This document shows, piece by piece, positions 7,064-15,837 of a stretch of DNA of 16,526 nucleotides. The notes beneath the pieces were generated by a model, which was not told the origin of the DNA, searched no databases, and saw nothing but the letters and a program-made list of their open reading frames with translations. This DNA comes from Elusimicrobiota bacterium (GTDB taxonomy: Bacteria > CG03 > SLGR01 > PWQF01). A program made the position numbers and the translations under genes. The DNA lies in the NCBI GenBank assembly GCA_003556865.1, contig PWQF01000158.1, forward strand, positions 1-16,526, read 5' to 3'. Each line of letters begins with the position of its first letter. The stretch's first letter is position 1.

Positions 7064-8626
7064 TTAAATCTTTTTTTCGCATATATTCTTTTTCTCCCTT
7101 ATCTCTTTATTGAGGGGGTCTTTTTTAAGATATTTTTTAAAATATTCCGCTGCCTGCTTATACTCCTTTTCATATTCATAATAGTGAGCCAGATTATACC
7201 AGTTATCCATTTCTACACTGGTCTGCACCCCGCAATCAACCATAAACCCCATTTCATTACATAGTTTTTCGAACCTTGCACATCTCTGCAGCCTGACAGG
7301 ATATGTATTTAAGCCGTCCCGGGACTTCCAGTAAAGGTGATGACTGAATGGCTTTTTTATCCCAAATTGATCCGGATTCCGTTCTATATGACTAAACTCT
7401 TCTATGGCACAATATGTCCGGCTGGGATATACTCTTTCTATAAATTCTCCTGTATCTTTAATAAAGTCAAGAGTTTTCTGAAAATCTTTTTCCGTCTCAC
7501 CCGGGAAACCAAACATAAAATTAGTTGTTACCTGGATTCCAGCTGAACTTGCATCTTTTATTATTCTTTTAGCATCTGAAATTTTAAAAGGTTTTTTCAT
7601 TAATTTCAGAACCCTTTCCGAACCCGATTCAATACCAAAAATTAATCTTTTACATCCGGACTCCGCCATCATAAAGAGAAGATCTTTTGTGAGAGCGGGA
7701 TGGATTATAGCATTTGCCGTCCATCTCATATCATGGTGAGCCGGGGGGGGAGGATAATCTATCATAAGACGGCAAAAATCCTCCACCCGCTTAATACTGC
7801 CATTAAAAACAAGGTCCATAAAATCTATGTGGCCCAGGCAGCCTTTTGTTATTCTTTGATAAACAATCTCCTGATGAATCCGTTCTCCGCTCATATACCT
7901 GTATTTTCCCCAAAAAGCCCTGGAACTGCAGAATGCGCAGTTCCAGACACAGCCCCTGGAGGCCATTATGGATATATGTTCATCATCATCGTAATCCTGT
8001 ATTTTAAGATCGCTAAAATCAGAATACGGCAAATTATCCAGATCCTCGATAAGAGGTCGCTGCCCTGTAAACTTTATTTGATCCCCTTTCTTAAAATAAA
8101 CGCCAGGGCAGCTTTTTATTTCTTTTTGCAATTCAATAGTTCTTGCTAACTGGGGTAGGGCCTGGTCAGCCTCGCCGGCCAGGATATAATCAACAGGCGA
8201 GTTCTGAAAACTTTTTTTTATATAATTCTTATTGAAAAAAAGTTGTCCCCCGAAAACTACTTTTACAGATTTATTTTTTTTTCTTATTTTTTTTGCAAAT
8301 TCACAGCTGGAATGAAAAGTTGAAGCTGAAAGCGAGAGGCCTATGATATCCGGACTAAAATCCATAATGCGGTTAATATAAGAATCAACTACATTTGCAT
8401 AGGAACGAAAAAAATCTTTCACTTTTTCACTCTTATACCAGAACATTGACTGCTCCCATGCCCATAAGTTTTTGAATTTATCTTCCCTGTTCCTATAAAT
8501 GAAGTTATTAAAATCAAATGATTTTGTCTCAATTCCGGAAGCTTTCAAACAGGCAGAGAGCTGAACTATAGCCAGAGGGGGCTCCCGGGTGCCCCATACC
8601 GGACATTGTATAAGGGCGACCTTCAT
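7064..8626 (-). CDS. B12-binding-type radical SAM protein with TPR-like tail
   Basis: This 520-residue protein has the layout of cobalamin-dependent radical SAM enzymes. Residues about 1-165 form a Rossmann-like B12-binding-type region (MKVALIQCP, PDIIGLSLSAST, VVFGGQLF, VDYILAGEADQALPQL). The radical SAM core starts at MASRGCVWNCAFCSS with C226/C230/C233, and FGIESGSERVLKLMKK and FMFGFPGETEKDF are typical of this class. The DxHxxG base-off motif is not visible, which is common for this class. The last 50 residues (NWYNLAHYYEYEKEYKQAAEYFKKYLKKDPLN in pattern) look like one TPR. Relatives methylate or rearrange lipids, sugars, antibiotics or peptides; the substrate here cannot be read. The ATG sits in an ATGA overlap with the upstream gene, with GGGG and AAGG just before it. 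Confidence 0.93.
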   Translation of the reverse strand: MKVALIQCPVWGTREPPLAIVQLSACLKASGIETKSFDFNNFIYRNREDKFKNLWAWEQSMFWYKSEKVKDFFRSYANVVDSYINRIMDFSPDIIGLSLSASTFHSSCEFAKKIRKKNKSVKVVFGGQLFFNKNYIKKSFQNSPVDYILAGEADQALPQLARTIELQKEIKSCPGVYFKKGDQIKFTGQRPLIEDLDNLPYSDFSDLKIQDYDDDEHISIMASRGCVWNCAFCSSRAFWGKYRYMSGERIHQEIVYQRITKGCLGHIDFMDLVFNGSIKRVEDFCRLMIDYPPPPAHHDMRWTANAIIHPALTKDLLFMMAESGCKRLIFGIESGSERVLKLMKKPFKISDAKRIIKDASSAGIQVTTNFMFGFPGETEKDFQKTLDFIKDTGEFIERVYPSRTYCAIEEFSHIERNPDQFGIKKPFSHHLYWKSRDGLNTYPVRLQRCARFEKLCNEMGFMVDCGVQTSVEMDNWYNLAHYYEYEKEYKQAAEYFKKYLKKDPLNKEIREKKNICEKKI

Positions 8627-9708
8627 CCTTCAGCCCCTTTCAAAAGTTCTTTCATCTCTTCATCAGACTTACCCCGGGTAATTATATGCGACTTAAAATC
8701 ATTAACCGTATTTTTATTTGCACGCCAGCAGAAACTTGCGCAATCAAATTCCTGAGAGATAAGCTTTTTCCTGAGATTCTGATAGTAATCACCATTCCAT
8801 ATTTCCATAAAATCAGATTTGCCCGCTAAATTTTCAAAAGAATCCCCCCCCACATCACAGGAAATAACATCCCCTCTCATATTTATCATGGTCTGACTCC
8901 AGGCTTCGGTACAGGGTTCTTTCAACCGGCTGTACTTTCTTTTAAATAAAGGAGGAAGAATCAATCTTAAACTGCCCTCATACTCATCCTTAAGGTTCTC
9001 TGCCTCTTTAATTGCCTTATTTGTCTTTTCAGGAGAAAAATAGCATGACAGATATTTCTGATCTAACCTGTATACATAATTATAATAAACAATCACGGAG
9101 TCGGCTTTATATTCGGCAGCAAAATGTATGAAATCCTTAAGATTGCTGATATTTTTTTGAGTTGCCACAAAAATAAAATTATATTTTAAATTATCTCCGG
9201 AATTGCCTTCTTTAACTTTCTTCAGATACGTTAAGTTAGACAAAATTGCGGAAAAGGTTTCTTTTCCCGTAATTCGGGTATGCAGGGATTCATTTGAAGC
9301 ATGCAGCGAAATATGAAGAAGATACCGGTTACCGCTTTCAGCTATATGATCAATCATCTTTTTTGTAAGAAAAGTACCGTTTGTGGCAAACATTTTTTCA
9401 GCATGAAAGTATTTATTGAAATAATCAAGATTCCGTTTTGCCTGGGGCAATGATAATAGCTCCCCTGAACCGGTCAGGTTTATTTGACTGGATGCCCTGA
9501 ATACCGGTTCTAAAATATTTTCAAATCTTCCTCTAAAATCATCAAGTTTGAAATAGCTGTAATTTGAAGGCCGGGAACAGAAAAGGCAGTCATGGTTGCA
9601 CGGGGCATCCATCTGAATAAAAAGTGTAGGAGGAAGAGAGGAAAGAACTATTCTTCTATCCTGATATTCCTCATTATTTAAAGCTCGATTTTTTTCATGA
9701 AAATGCAT
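8623..9708 (-). CDS. Radical SAM/SPASM protein (paralogue of the 10726 gene)
   Basis: This 361-residue protein has the cluster motif CNHDCLFC at C37/C41/C44. At the SAM-binding position it has GSGEL (80-84) in place of the common GGEP. HISLHASNESLH, EKTNKAIKEA, LILPPLF and SDFMEIWNGDYYQNLRKKL match equivalent blocks in the 10726 gene. The C-terminus has a SPASM-like set (EPCTEAW, MRGDVISCD, then C323 and C327), predicting auxiliary Fe-S binding. The start at 9708 is backed by AGAAGG five bases from the ATG and overlaps the upstream gene by 14 bases; a nearer ATG at 9698 is in another frame. Substrate unknown; it probably acts with the two SPASM genes upstream. Confidence 0.93.
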   Translation of the reverse strand: MHFHEKNRALNNEEYQDRRIVLSSLPPTLFIQMDAPCNHDCLFCSRPSNYSYFKLDDFRGRFENILEPVFRASSQINLTGSGELLSLPQAKRNLDYFNKYFHAEKMFATNGTFLTKKMIDHIAESGNRYLLHISLHASNESLHTRITGKETFSAILSNLTYLKKVKEGNSGDNLKYNFIFVATQKNISNLKDFIHFAAEYKADSVIVYYNYVYRLDQKYLSCYFSPEKTNKAIKEAENLKDEYEGSLRLILPPLFKRKYSRLKEPCTEAWSQTMINMRGDVISCDVGGDSFENLAGKSDFMEIWNGDYYQNLRKKLISQEFDCASFCWRANKNTVNDFKSHIITRGKSDEEMKELLKGAEG

Positions 9709-10729
9709 TTTGCCTTCTCTCTAATTTGCTAAGAATAAACCCTGCATCCATATGATTGCTCCAGCCCCAGTGCTCACAGCGTAAACATATATTTTTATTT
9801 TCCCCGTTGGGATCTTTTTTTAAAACTATTCTTTCCCGGGCCTCTTTATATTTTCGGTGATTAAAATTAAAACTTAAAGGATTAAACTCCTCAAAAAAAT
9901 CATCGCTGCTGTTCTCCACTGAGCAGCAGGGGGAAACGGAACCATTGGAATTCACGACAACAGAATCCCATAACCAGTTGCATATTTCCTGGCGGGGACA
10001 GGATTTAAAACTTACTTTTTCTCCTTTAACTTCATAAAATTTCGAACGGAAAGGTTCTATTGTGGCAAGCCATTTAAGACTCCCGGCATAGGGGGGGGTA
10101 AAATTAATCTCATCCACACCTAAATCCTCCGCCATTTTCTTAGCAATACTTATCTCGTGCTCGTTATGCCGGAAAACCAGAAATTGCCATTCAATAAAAG
10201 GTGTTATACTGGATAGCTCCATTTTTTTATTTACCAAAAGCTGTAAATTATTAATCGCTTTCTTAAAATCCCCGCCTCTCCTGTACTTCAGATAACTTTC
10301 CTGACTGGCTCCGTCAATTGAAAGAATAATTTTATCTAACCCGGACTCTATAAGCCGTTGTGCGCTGCTCTCATTCAATATATTAATATTTGTATCAAGC
10401 TTAACATTTATAAAAAACTTTTTGGCATATTTAATCATATCAACCACTTTTTTATTAAGCAGGGGTTCTCCCCAATTACAAAGATCCATATGTATAAGGT
10501 AAGGCCCCAGGCAATCGATCACCTTTTTAAACTTACCCATTGAAAGAGTTACCTGTTTCCTGGCTCCCCTTTTCTGACCCGTAGGACATAATGGACAGCT
10601 TAAATTACAATAATTTGCGGGGTCAATTGTAAGCCAGTAGGGATAACCGGAGACCTCAACTTTTTTGCCTTTTTTTTCTTCCTCTATAATTTTATAATTT
10701 TCTTTTTTTAACCTTAAATAATCAGTCAC
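9695..10729 (-). CDS. Radical SAM/SPASM protein
   Basis: This 344-residue protein has the cluster motif CNLSCPLCPTG at C41/C45/C48, MDLCNWGEP (WGEP at 86-89), LDTNINIL and ILSIDGASQESYLKYRRGGDF, all standard for SPASM radical SAM enzymes. The C-terminus (SCPRQEICNWLW, NSNGSVSPCCSVEN, ICLRCEHW) supplies at least six cysteines for auxiliary clusters. It is more like mainstream SPASM proteins than its two neighbours are. The start is a GTG at 10729 in a GTGA overlap with the upstream stop, with AGGCGG nearby; translation is probably coupled. Relatives include peptide-modifying enzymes and enzymes of cofactor or sugar pathways; the target is unknown. Confidence 0.93.
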   Translation of the reverse strand: MTDYLRLKKENYKIIEEEKKGKKVEVSGYPYWLTIDPANYCNLSCPLCPTGQKRGARKQVTLSMGKFKKVIDCLGPYLIHMDLCNWGEPLLNKKVVDMIKYAKKFFINVKLDTNINILNESSAQRLIESGLDKIILSIDGASQESYLKYRRGGDFKKAINNLQLLVNKKMELSSITPFIEWQFLVFRHNEHEISIAKKMAEDLGVDEINFTPPYAGSLKWLATIEPFRSKFYEVKGEKVSFKSCPRQEICNWLWDSVVVNSNGSVSPCCSVENSSDDFFEEFNPLSFNFNHRKYKEARERIVLKKDPNGENKNICLRCEHWGWSNHMDAGFILSKLERRQNAFS

Positions 10730-11775
10730 CCTGAAACCGCCTTTTTTATTTTTGCCAACCCTTCTTTTGCCACATAATCCAAAATCCGGGCGCGTGTGTC
10801 CGGTCTGAAAGTTATATGTGAATCCAGGTTATCAACATTGGACTTTTTATACCGGTAGCAATTTTTGCACCATTCATAGGGGTCGTCTTCAATAAAGCCT
10901 CTTCGCAACCTCATATATCCCGGACTATTCCATATTTCAGAAAAGCTGGATTTATTAAGGTAGCCTATATGCTCCCCCGCAAAACAGCAGGGAAGAACCG
11001 AGCCTTGAAGTTCTGCATAAAAAAAATTCCAGGGATCATCACAGACCTCACTTTTATCGTCTCCTGAATTAAAGTAAGGCGGTAAGGCAAGGTCCAGTCC
11101 GTATTTTTCAGCATACTTACCGGCCCTTTCTAGAATATCATTTGTTTTTTCTTTTTGCAAAAAGCAGGACATCGCAAGCTGTTTTATGTCAAAGACAGTC
11201 ATATAATTGCAACTTACCCGGTCAGCTTCCAGTTCTGCAGCAAGCTTTATAAAATCAGGCAGGTTTTCTATATTATAGTTTGTAATAAGAAAAACTAAGT
11301 TTATATGCAAAGAACTGGCTCGCCTTTTTTTAAGTTTTACAAGCTCCTTTATATTCCTTTTCACCTTTTCAAACCCTGACCTGCCCAAAAGAAACTTATG
11401 AAGCTTGGAGTTGGAGGCATGAAGTGATATTATTAAAGAATATTTTCCCTCAACTAGCTTTTCACGTATTTCTTTTTTCAGAGACAGGCCGTTTGTAGTA
11501 AATACTTTTGTAACATCAGGGAGGCTTTGATTATTTAAATAATCAAGAAAGTCAATTATTTCCGGCATAAGAAAAAGCTCTCCATACCCGCAGAACCCGA
11601 CATGTTCTGCTTTTTTAAGTACCGGGTGCAGTTTTTTTTCAAAAAAATTCTTATATGCTTTAAATGTAAAGCGGGGATAATCCCCTCCCAGACAGAACTT
11701 GCAGGCTGCATTACAGCTGTAATGTGTACCCAGGGTTACATACTTGGGTAATGATATTGACTTTATGCTATCCAT
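10726..11775 (-). CDS. Radical SAM/SPASM protein (paralogue of the 8623 gene)
   Basis: This 349-residue protein has the cluster motif CNAACKFC at C21/C25/C28 and CGYGEL (62-67) where most family members have GGEP. Shared blocks with the 8623 gene include IISLHASNSKLH, EKTNDILERA, LALPPYF, SSFSEIWNSPGYMRLRR and a final WCKNC with a VDNLDSHIT tail. SPASM-like cysteines occur in VCDDPW, VLPCCF and WCKNC. The ATG at 11775 follows the glycosyltransferase gene by 19 bases and lacks a Shine-Dalgarno. Sequence blocks and order suggest that this gene and the 8623 gene arose by duplication around the 9695 gene. Substrate unknown. Confidence 0.93.
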   Translation of the reverse strand: MDSIKSISLPKYVTLGTHYSCNAACKFCLGGDYPRFTFKAYKNFFEKKLHPVLKKAEHVGFCGYGELFLMPEIIDFLDYLNNQSLPDVTKVFTTNGLSLKKEIREKLVEGKYSLIISLHASNSKLHKFLLGRSGFEKVKRNIKELVKLKKRRASSLHINLVFLITNYNIENLPDFIKLAAELEADRVSCNYMTVFDIKQLAMSCFLQKEKTNDILERAGKYAEKYGLDLALPPYFNSGDDKSEVCDDPWNFFYAELQGSVLPCCFAGEHIGYLNKSSFSEIWNSPGYMRLRRGFIEDDPYEWCKNCYRYKKSNVDNLDSHITFRPDTRARILDYVAKEGLAKIKKAVSG

Positions 11776-11794
11776 TTAATTTAAGGCTGACATT

Positions 11795-13012
11795 TTAAAA
11801 ATTCTTGATTTCTTCTCCCCATCTTTTTTTTAATTTTATTAAATCCCGGTCAAACTCATTCTTGTCCGAAGTTCCTTCTCCGCCCTTCCCATAGCATAAA
11901 ACTTCGCCGCACCTAATGATCTTATAACCTTTCTGAATAAGGCGACAGTATAAATCAATCTTAGAAGCTGATATTGTTTTATAATCTTCATCAAATCCGC
12001 CTATCTTATCTATAATATTTTTATTTATTAACATACATTTCAAATCGGTATTTCTGCTTTCACTCCAATTACCCATTGAACTGCGGAAGTAATCTTTAAT
12101 ATTATATGGGATCTGACCATCCTCTTCATATTCCGAATCATAAATCTCTCCGGGTTCAGTTATTGCAATATATGGATTACTTTTAATACACTTAAGCATG
12201 GAGTATAATCCTAAATCCGATATTGTTATATCAGATTCAGCTATTAAAACAAACTCTTTTGAACTCCGGGTTAAGGCCTCATTATATGCATTAATTGATT
12301 TCTTTTTATCTCCATAATGGTTTACTCGAATTTTATTTACCATCAAAAATTTTGTTATTTTTATAAAATTGAACCCATTTTGTTCATTTAAAACAGCAAC
12401 TTCAAATTTATCTTTTAATACGTATCTTTTTTTAAGACAAATCGAATCAAGCAAAGAATTTACATCTGATGATTTCATTAAACGGAACTCGGTTTTTTGA
12501 GCATATCGTTCAAATATTTTTTTTTCAAATTCTGTGTCGGCTATAAAAAAATCAGCATAATTTATAATAGCAATTTTATCAATATATTTCATATCCTGTT
12601 CAGGAACTGCTCTTTTCTCTCTTTTCATTTTTTGCAGAAAATATTCCTTTCCTGAAAATAGCAGGGTTATTGCTTTAGCAGCATATTCGACAACATAGAG
12701 ATAGTAATATTTAAAATCATATTTGTTCGGAAAAATTATTATATTATACTCGGTATCCCGTAAAATTCTTTTTATTTTCTCATCTATACTGCATCTTTCA
12801 GCGGAATTGCGTAAATTAAAAATACGAAACCCTGTTTTCCTATAAGAATTTATTAAATTATCCTGCATAATTATGCTGTGTGAATAAAGTATATCTACCC
12901 GATTCTCTTTAACCAGTTCATTTAAAACTTCAACAAAACCTTCCCCCCTTTCAGTAATTACAGGAAGCTTGGAAGAAATAACAAGTATATTTTTATTAGT
13001 TTTTTCAGACAT
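11795..13012 (-). CDS. Glycosyltransferase-like protein, GT4-like front and GT2-like back
   Basis: This 405-residue protein opens with a Rossmann-type start NILVISSKLPVITERGEGFVEVL typical in pattern of GT4 enzymes (residues about 8-180). The second half (about 200-390) looks GT-A/GT2-like: SINAYNEALTRSSKEFVLIAESDI (239-262), IGGFDEDY (337-344) and KIDLYCRLIQKGYKI (351-365). The usual metal-binding DxD is reduced to AESD, so activity is uncertain. No membrane segment is visible. GT2-type enzymes transfer sugars from nucleotide sugars in polysaccharide or glycoconjugate synthesis. The ATG at 13012 has no Shine-Dalgarno. It is separated by 59 bases from the nucleotidyltransferase fusion upstream and suggests that a glycosylated or surface product is involved. 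Confidence 0.75.
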   Translation of the reverse strand: MSEKTNKNILVISSKLPVITERGEGFVEVLNELVKENRVDILYSHSIIMQDNLINSYRKTGFRIFNLRNSAERCSIDEKIKRILRDTEYNIIIFPNKYDFKYYYLYVVEYAAKAITLLFSGKEYFLQKMKREKRAVPEQDMKYIDKIAIINYADFFIADTEFEKKIFERYAQKTEFRLMKSSDVNSLLDSICLKKRYVLKDKFEVAVLNEQNGFNFIKITKFLMVNKIRVNHYGDKKKSINAYNEALTRSSKEFVLIAESDITISDLGLYSMLKCIKSNPYIAITEPGEIYDSEYEEDGQIPYNIKDYFRSSMGNWSESRNTDLKCMLINKNIIDKIGGFDEDYKTISASKIDLYCRLIQKGYKIIRCGEVLCYGKGGEGTSDKNEFDRDLIKLKKRWGEEIKNF

Positions 13013-13071
13013 AAGATAATTTTAAGAAAAGGTAATAGTATTAAAAATATTTCAGCTATCCCTAAAGAATG

Positions 13072-15834
13072 CTATATGTTCCGGAAAATGGAACTGTTAT
13101 TCATTTTATATATTATTTTACTGATATCATTGTAATTATCAAGCTTTTTCCTACGTAAAAATTTACTGCAAGGAATTTTCATATTATTACTATCCATATA
13201 CCTGAAAATATTTTCCATTACCGGCGGCACAACTAACTCTTTCCGCCTTAAATAAATATTTATTGCAAGTAAGCTGGATAAAAAATAGCTCTTGTAAAGC
13301 CCGGGGTCTATTTTAAGCATTTTTTCTATGCGGTATGAGACAGAAATATTTACGATAGCCTCTCTTACTCTGGTATTTAATAATCCTTCATAGGCATTAA
13401 TTTCCTTAACAGCTCCGCTATTACCGATATATCTCTGAAAAGAATCATATTCAGATACGTAAGTGCCTTTTTCATTTGTATCGGGAAAGTAAGCATTAAA
13501 AGGAGAGTCAAGATGGATTAAATTAAGCATAACCTCATAAATTGTTTCCGTAATCAAGAGTATTTTTGTAGATTTTGAAAAAGATTTATTTTTTACAAAA
13601 GCAATGTGCTTTATAAAAGGCAATAACCTCTGCCTGGTTATTTTATTATCTATTACTACATAAAACAAACCGGGTTTGTTCTGTACAATTTTCAGGGGTT
13701 TCTCTTCGGTTTTACTGTAAATTTCCTCCCCTAAACCCCATAAATCAGCCTGGGCCTTTTTCAAGTTTTTATAAACAGATTTTTCAAACTTGTCTCCGTA
13801 AATAACGGCATGCATATCGGTCTCTTTTATCAGGGTCTCAAAGATATCACTTATATAAAGAAATATACAGATAAATACAGGCTCATGTAATTCTATATTA
13901 AATTCATGCTTTTCCCAGGAGTTTTTTATTTGAGATAATATATTTTGCAGACCGGCTCTGACATCTGCATCGCTAATAACTTCATCTACAATTTGGGTGC
14001 GGCTTATAAAAGAGAATTTAATATCTCCCTTTTTAATATAATAAGAATATTTTAATATATCTATAACAGCTTTTAAAAACTTTAAAGAGTTGTTTAAAGT
14101 TTTTTCTTCATTAAAATAAACTCCACAGCAGCCTTGCCACAAATTTAATATTTCTGCTGCGCAGTCAAATTTAAACTTTATTTGATCATAAGCATATTTC
14201 TCTTTTATTTTTTTACTCCCCAAAAGCGGCTTCCACCCCAGTGAACCTTCATAAGAGCGGATTCCTCCGAATTTTATATAATTCTTCAGCTCTTTTAATG
14301 TAGAAATATGTATTTCCCCTATAAATGGAAAAAATATTTTAAAAATACTACGCGCAAAGATTATTTTTTTTATAAATTTTTTTTCTCTAACAACACTCTT
14401 TCTTCTTTTAAATAGAATAAATAAATCAATGTCACTGACACCAGGATGCCAGTCTGTTAACAACATACCCCTCCTTAAATATATATCGGTACAAAATATT
14501 TTTTTCAGCACAAAGCTAAAACTATAAAGGGCCAAATAATAATAAAATCTAAATATTTTACCATTTTTTATAACCCATTCCCTGGTTTTATTTTTCATCT
14601 CTTCTTTACGGGCACCTGTGTTAAAAATTTTCTTTTTTTGCAGTGAAACCGTATCTATTTTATTTTTTAAATTTTTCCTGTAATAATTTGATGAAATATT
14701 TACATATGATACCCGGCTGTTATAATAAATTCCGTATTCTGTTTCGTATATTCTGTTATTTTTAATATGTGCTTCAGAACCGCTTTCAATTTTCAAGCCA
14801 TATACTGAACTTTTTATTACATTTTTTTCTATATGCGATATTGTTTGATTCATTAATCGTATCGCATCAGATAAGCCAGAAAATTTATTTTCCAATATAT
14901 AAAATTCTGCAGAGCCGCTCATTACAATACCTGCAGAAAACTTGTTGCGAAGCGATTTTAACTTATTTTTCTTTATTATTCCCTTAGTTTGATCTTCAAT
15001 TTTTATATTTTCCCTCATACATTTTATTATGTTCTCAGCCACCTTAACCTGAGCCAACCCATTAATAAAAAGTCCGGTTCCGGCGGTTATTGAATTCTCC
15101 TTTATTTCTCCGCTACTTTCCCCACAATAACTGAGGCATATTTCTTTAGTATCCAGAGAGTTTTTATAAATAATCCCTTCACTCATTCCACTGAAGCAAA
15201 TCCCCTTTAATTTTGATTCCACTTCATTTTCGGTAAAATTCAGTTTGGAAGCTTCTGAGCATATTGCCCCTATGTACATATTATTTAATTTATTACGGTT
15301 CATTTCCGATTCGCCCATCCCTGACAACTTCAACCCAACTGCTTCTTCACCATAAGCCCTGAGTTTATTGTTAAAAGCTTTAATATGACTTTGCTCTTTC
15401 TGAATTATGCCGCACGATTTAAATTTCAGAAAATTTCCAGATAATTCTGCTTCACTCATACCTTTAAATTCAATTATGTTTTCTCCCGCGAACCAATTAT
15501 TTTTTAATTGCCCGGAGCTTTCCTGATTAAAAATAATGCAGCTTCTTTTAGAGATTATAGTATTACCCTCTAAAAACCCTACGCTGGCACCAATAAATTC
15601 CACACTCCTGATTTTAGACTCAATTTTATTGTCTCTAAAAATTAATTTAGACTCATCCGTAATGTTTGCTCCGAAAACCACTTTTTTTACTTTATTTTTA
15701 AAAAAATCTAATTCGCTTAATTCAAATAATTCTATTCCAACTTCCTCTTTTCCGGAACCCACAATTTCAATGCCGGAAGCCTTTAGTCGGCTCTGGCCTT
15801 TCTGCCTTATACCACAACCAGAAGTTTCAATCCG
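13072..15834 (-). CDS. Beta-helix repeats fused to nucleotidyltransferase-like domain (downstream part of a stop-interrupted frame)
   Basis: The open frame begins right after an in-frame TAA (15835-15837). The first conventional start is a GTG at 15762, giving 896 residues, but the 24 codons before it continue the repeat perfectly. Counting from the GTG, residues 1-364 are beta-helix rungs of 21-25 residues with NNK/NKx turns. Residues about 390-520 look like a nucleotidyltransferase fold: LLTDWHPGVSDIDLFIL carries D444 and D446 in the SDID motif and lacks the usual GS pair. The remaining 370 residues are mostly helical with no motif I recognise; FKHIAFVKNK and similar segments give no family. 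Such NTases transfer a nucleotide to a protein, sugar or antibiotic. The fusion implies a cytoplasmic site. Whether this part is translated alone, by readthrough, or not at all cannot be told from the sequence. Confidence 0.8.
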   Translation of the reverse strand, partial: RIETSGCGIRQKGQSRLKASGIEIVGSGKEEVGIELFELSELDFFKNKVKKVVFGANITDESKLIFRDNKIESKIRSVEFIGASVGFLEGNTIISKRSCIIFNQESSGQLKNNWFAGENIIEFKGMSEAELSGNFLKFKSCGIIQKEQSHIKAFNNKLRAYGEEAVGLKLSGMGESEMNRNKLNNMYIGAICSEASKLNFTENEVESKLKGICFSGMSEGIIYKNSLDTKEICLSYCGESSGEIKENSITAGTGLFINGLAQVKVAENIIKCMRENIKIEDQTKGIIKKNKLKSLRNKFSAGIVMSGSAEFYILENKFSGLSDAIRLMNQTISHIEKNVIKSSVYGLKIESGSEAHIKNNRIYETEYGIYYNSRVSYVNISSNYYRKNLKNKIDTVSLQKKKIFNTGARKEEMKNKTREWVIKNGKIFRFYYYLALYSFSFVLKKIFCTDIYLRRGMLLTDWHPGVSDIDLFILFKRRKSVVREKKFIKKIIFARSIFKIFFPFIGEIHISTLKELKNYIKFGGIRSYEGSLGWKPLLGSKKIKEKYAYDQIKFKFDCAAEILNLWQGCCGVYFNEEKTLNNSLKFLKAVIDILKYSYYIKKGDIKFSFISRTQIVDEVISDADVRAGLQNILSQIKNSWEKHEFNIELHEPVFICIFLYISDIFETLIKETDMHAVIYGDKFEKSVYKNLKKAQADLWGLGEEIYSKTEEKPLKIVQNKPGLFYVVIDNKITRQRLLPFIKHIAFVKNKSFSKSTKILLITETIYEVMLNLIHLDSPFNAYFPDTNEKGTYVSEYDSFQRYIGNSGAVKEINAYEGLLNTRVREAIVNISVSYRIEKMLKIDPGLYKSYFLSSLLAINIYLRRKELVVPPVMENIFRYMDSNNMKIPCSKFLRRKKLDNYNDISKIIYKMNNSSIFRNI
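15788..15820 (-). repeat. Direct-repeat copy 3 of the superunit opening
   Basis: On the plus strand this copy contains ctctggcctttctgccttat followed by accacaacc. It lies just downstream of the in-frame stop. A more diverged fourth copy starts near 15389. Confidence 0.75.
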
Positions 15835-15837
15835 TTA
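15835..15837 (-). other. In-frame TAA interrupting the beta-helix gene
   Basis: Rung 6 of the second superunit reads V-E-I-F-N-stop-R-I-E-T-S-G-C. The matching rung in superunit 1 is V-E-V-S-G-S-S-F-L-V-S-D-C and in superunit 3 is A-E-L-S-G-N-F-L-K-F-K-S-C. The stop takes exactly one residue slot (S or N elsewhere), and no base is gained or lost. TAA ends several other genes here (1211, 4496, 7064, 11795), so code reassignment is unlikely. Confidence 0.9.

Noticed and set aside
7741..7752. G/C homopolymer runs at 7743-7750, 8844-8850 and 10091-10098 as frameshift errors
   Set aside because: The reading frames continue through them with family motifs on both sides.
13013..13071. Terminator or regulatory element between the nucleotidyltransferase and glycosyltransferase genes
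   Set aside because: The 59 bases are AT-rich with no inverted repeat I could see.
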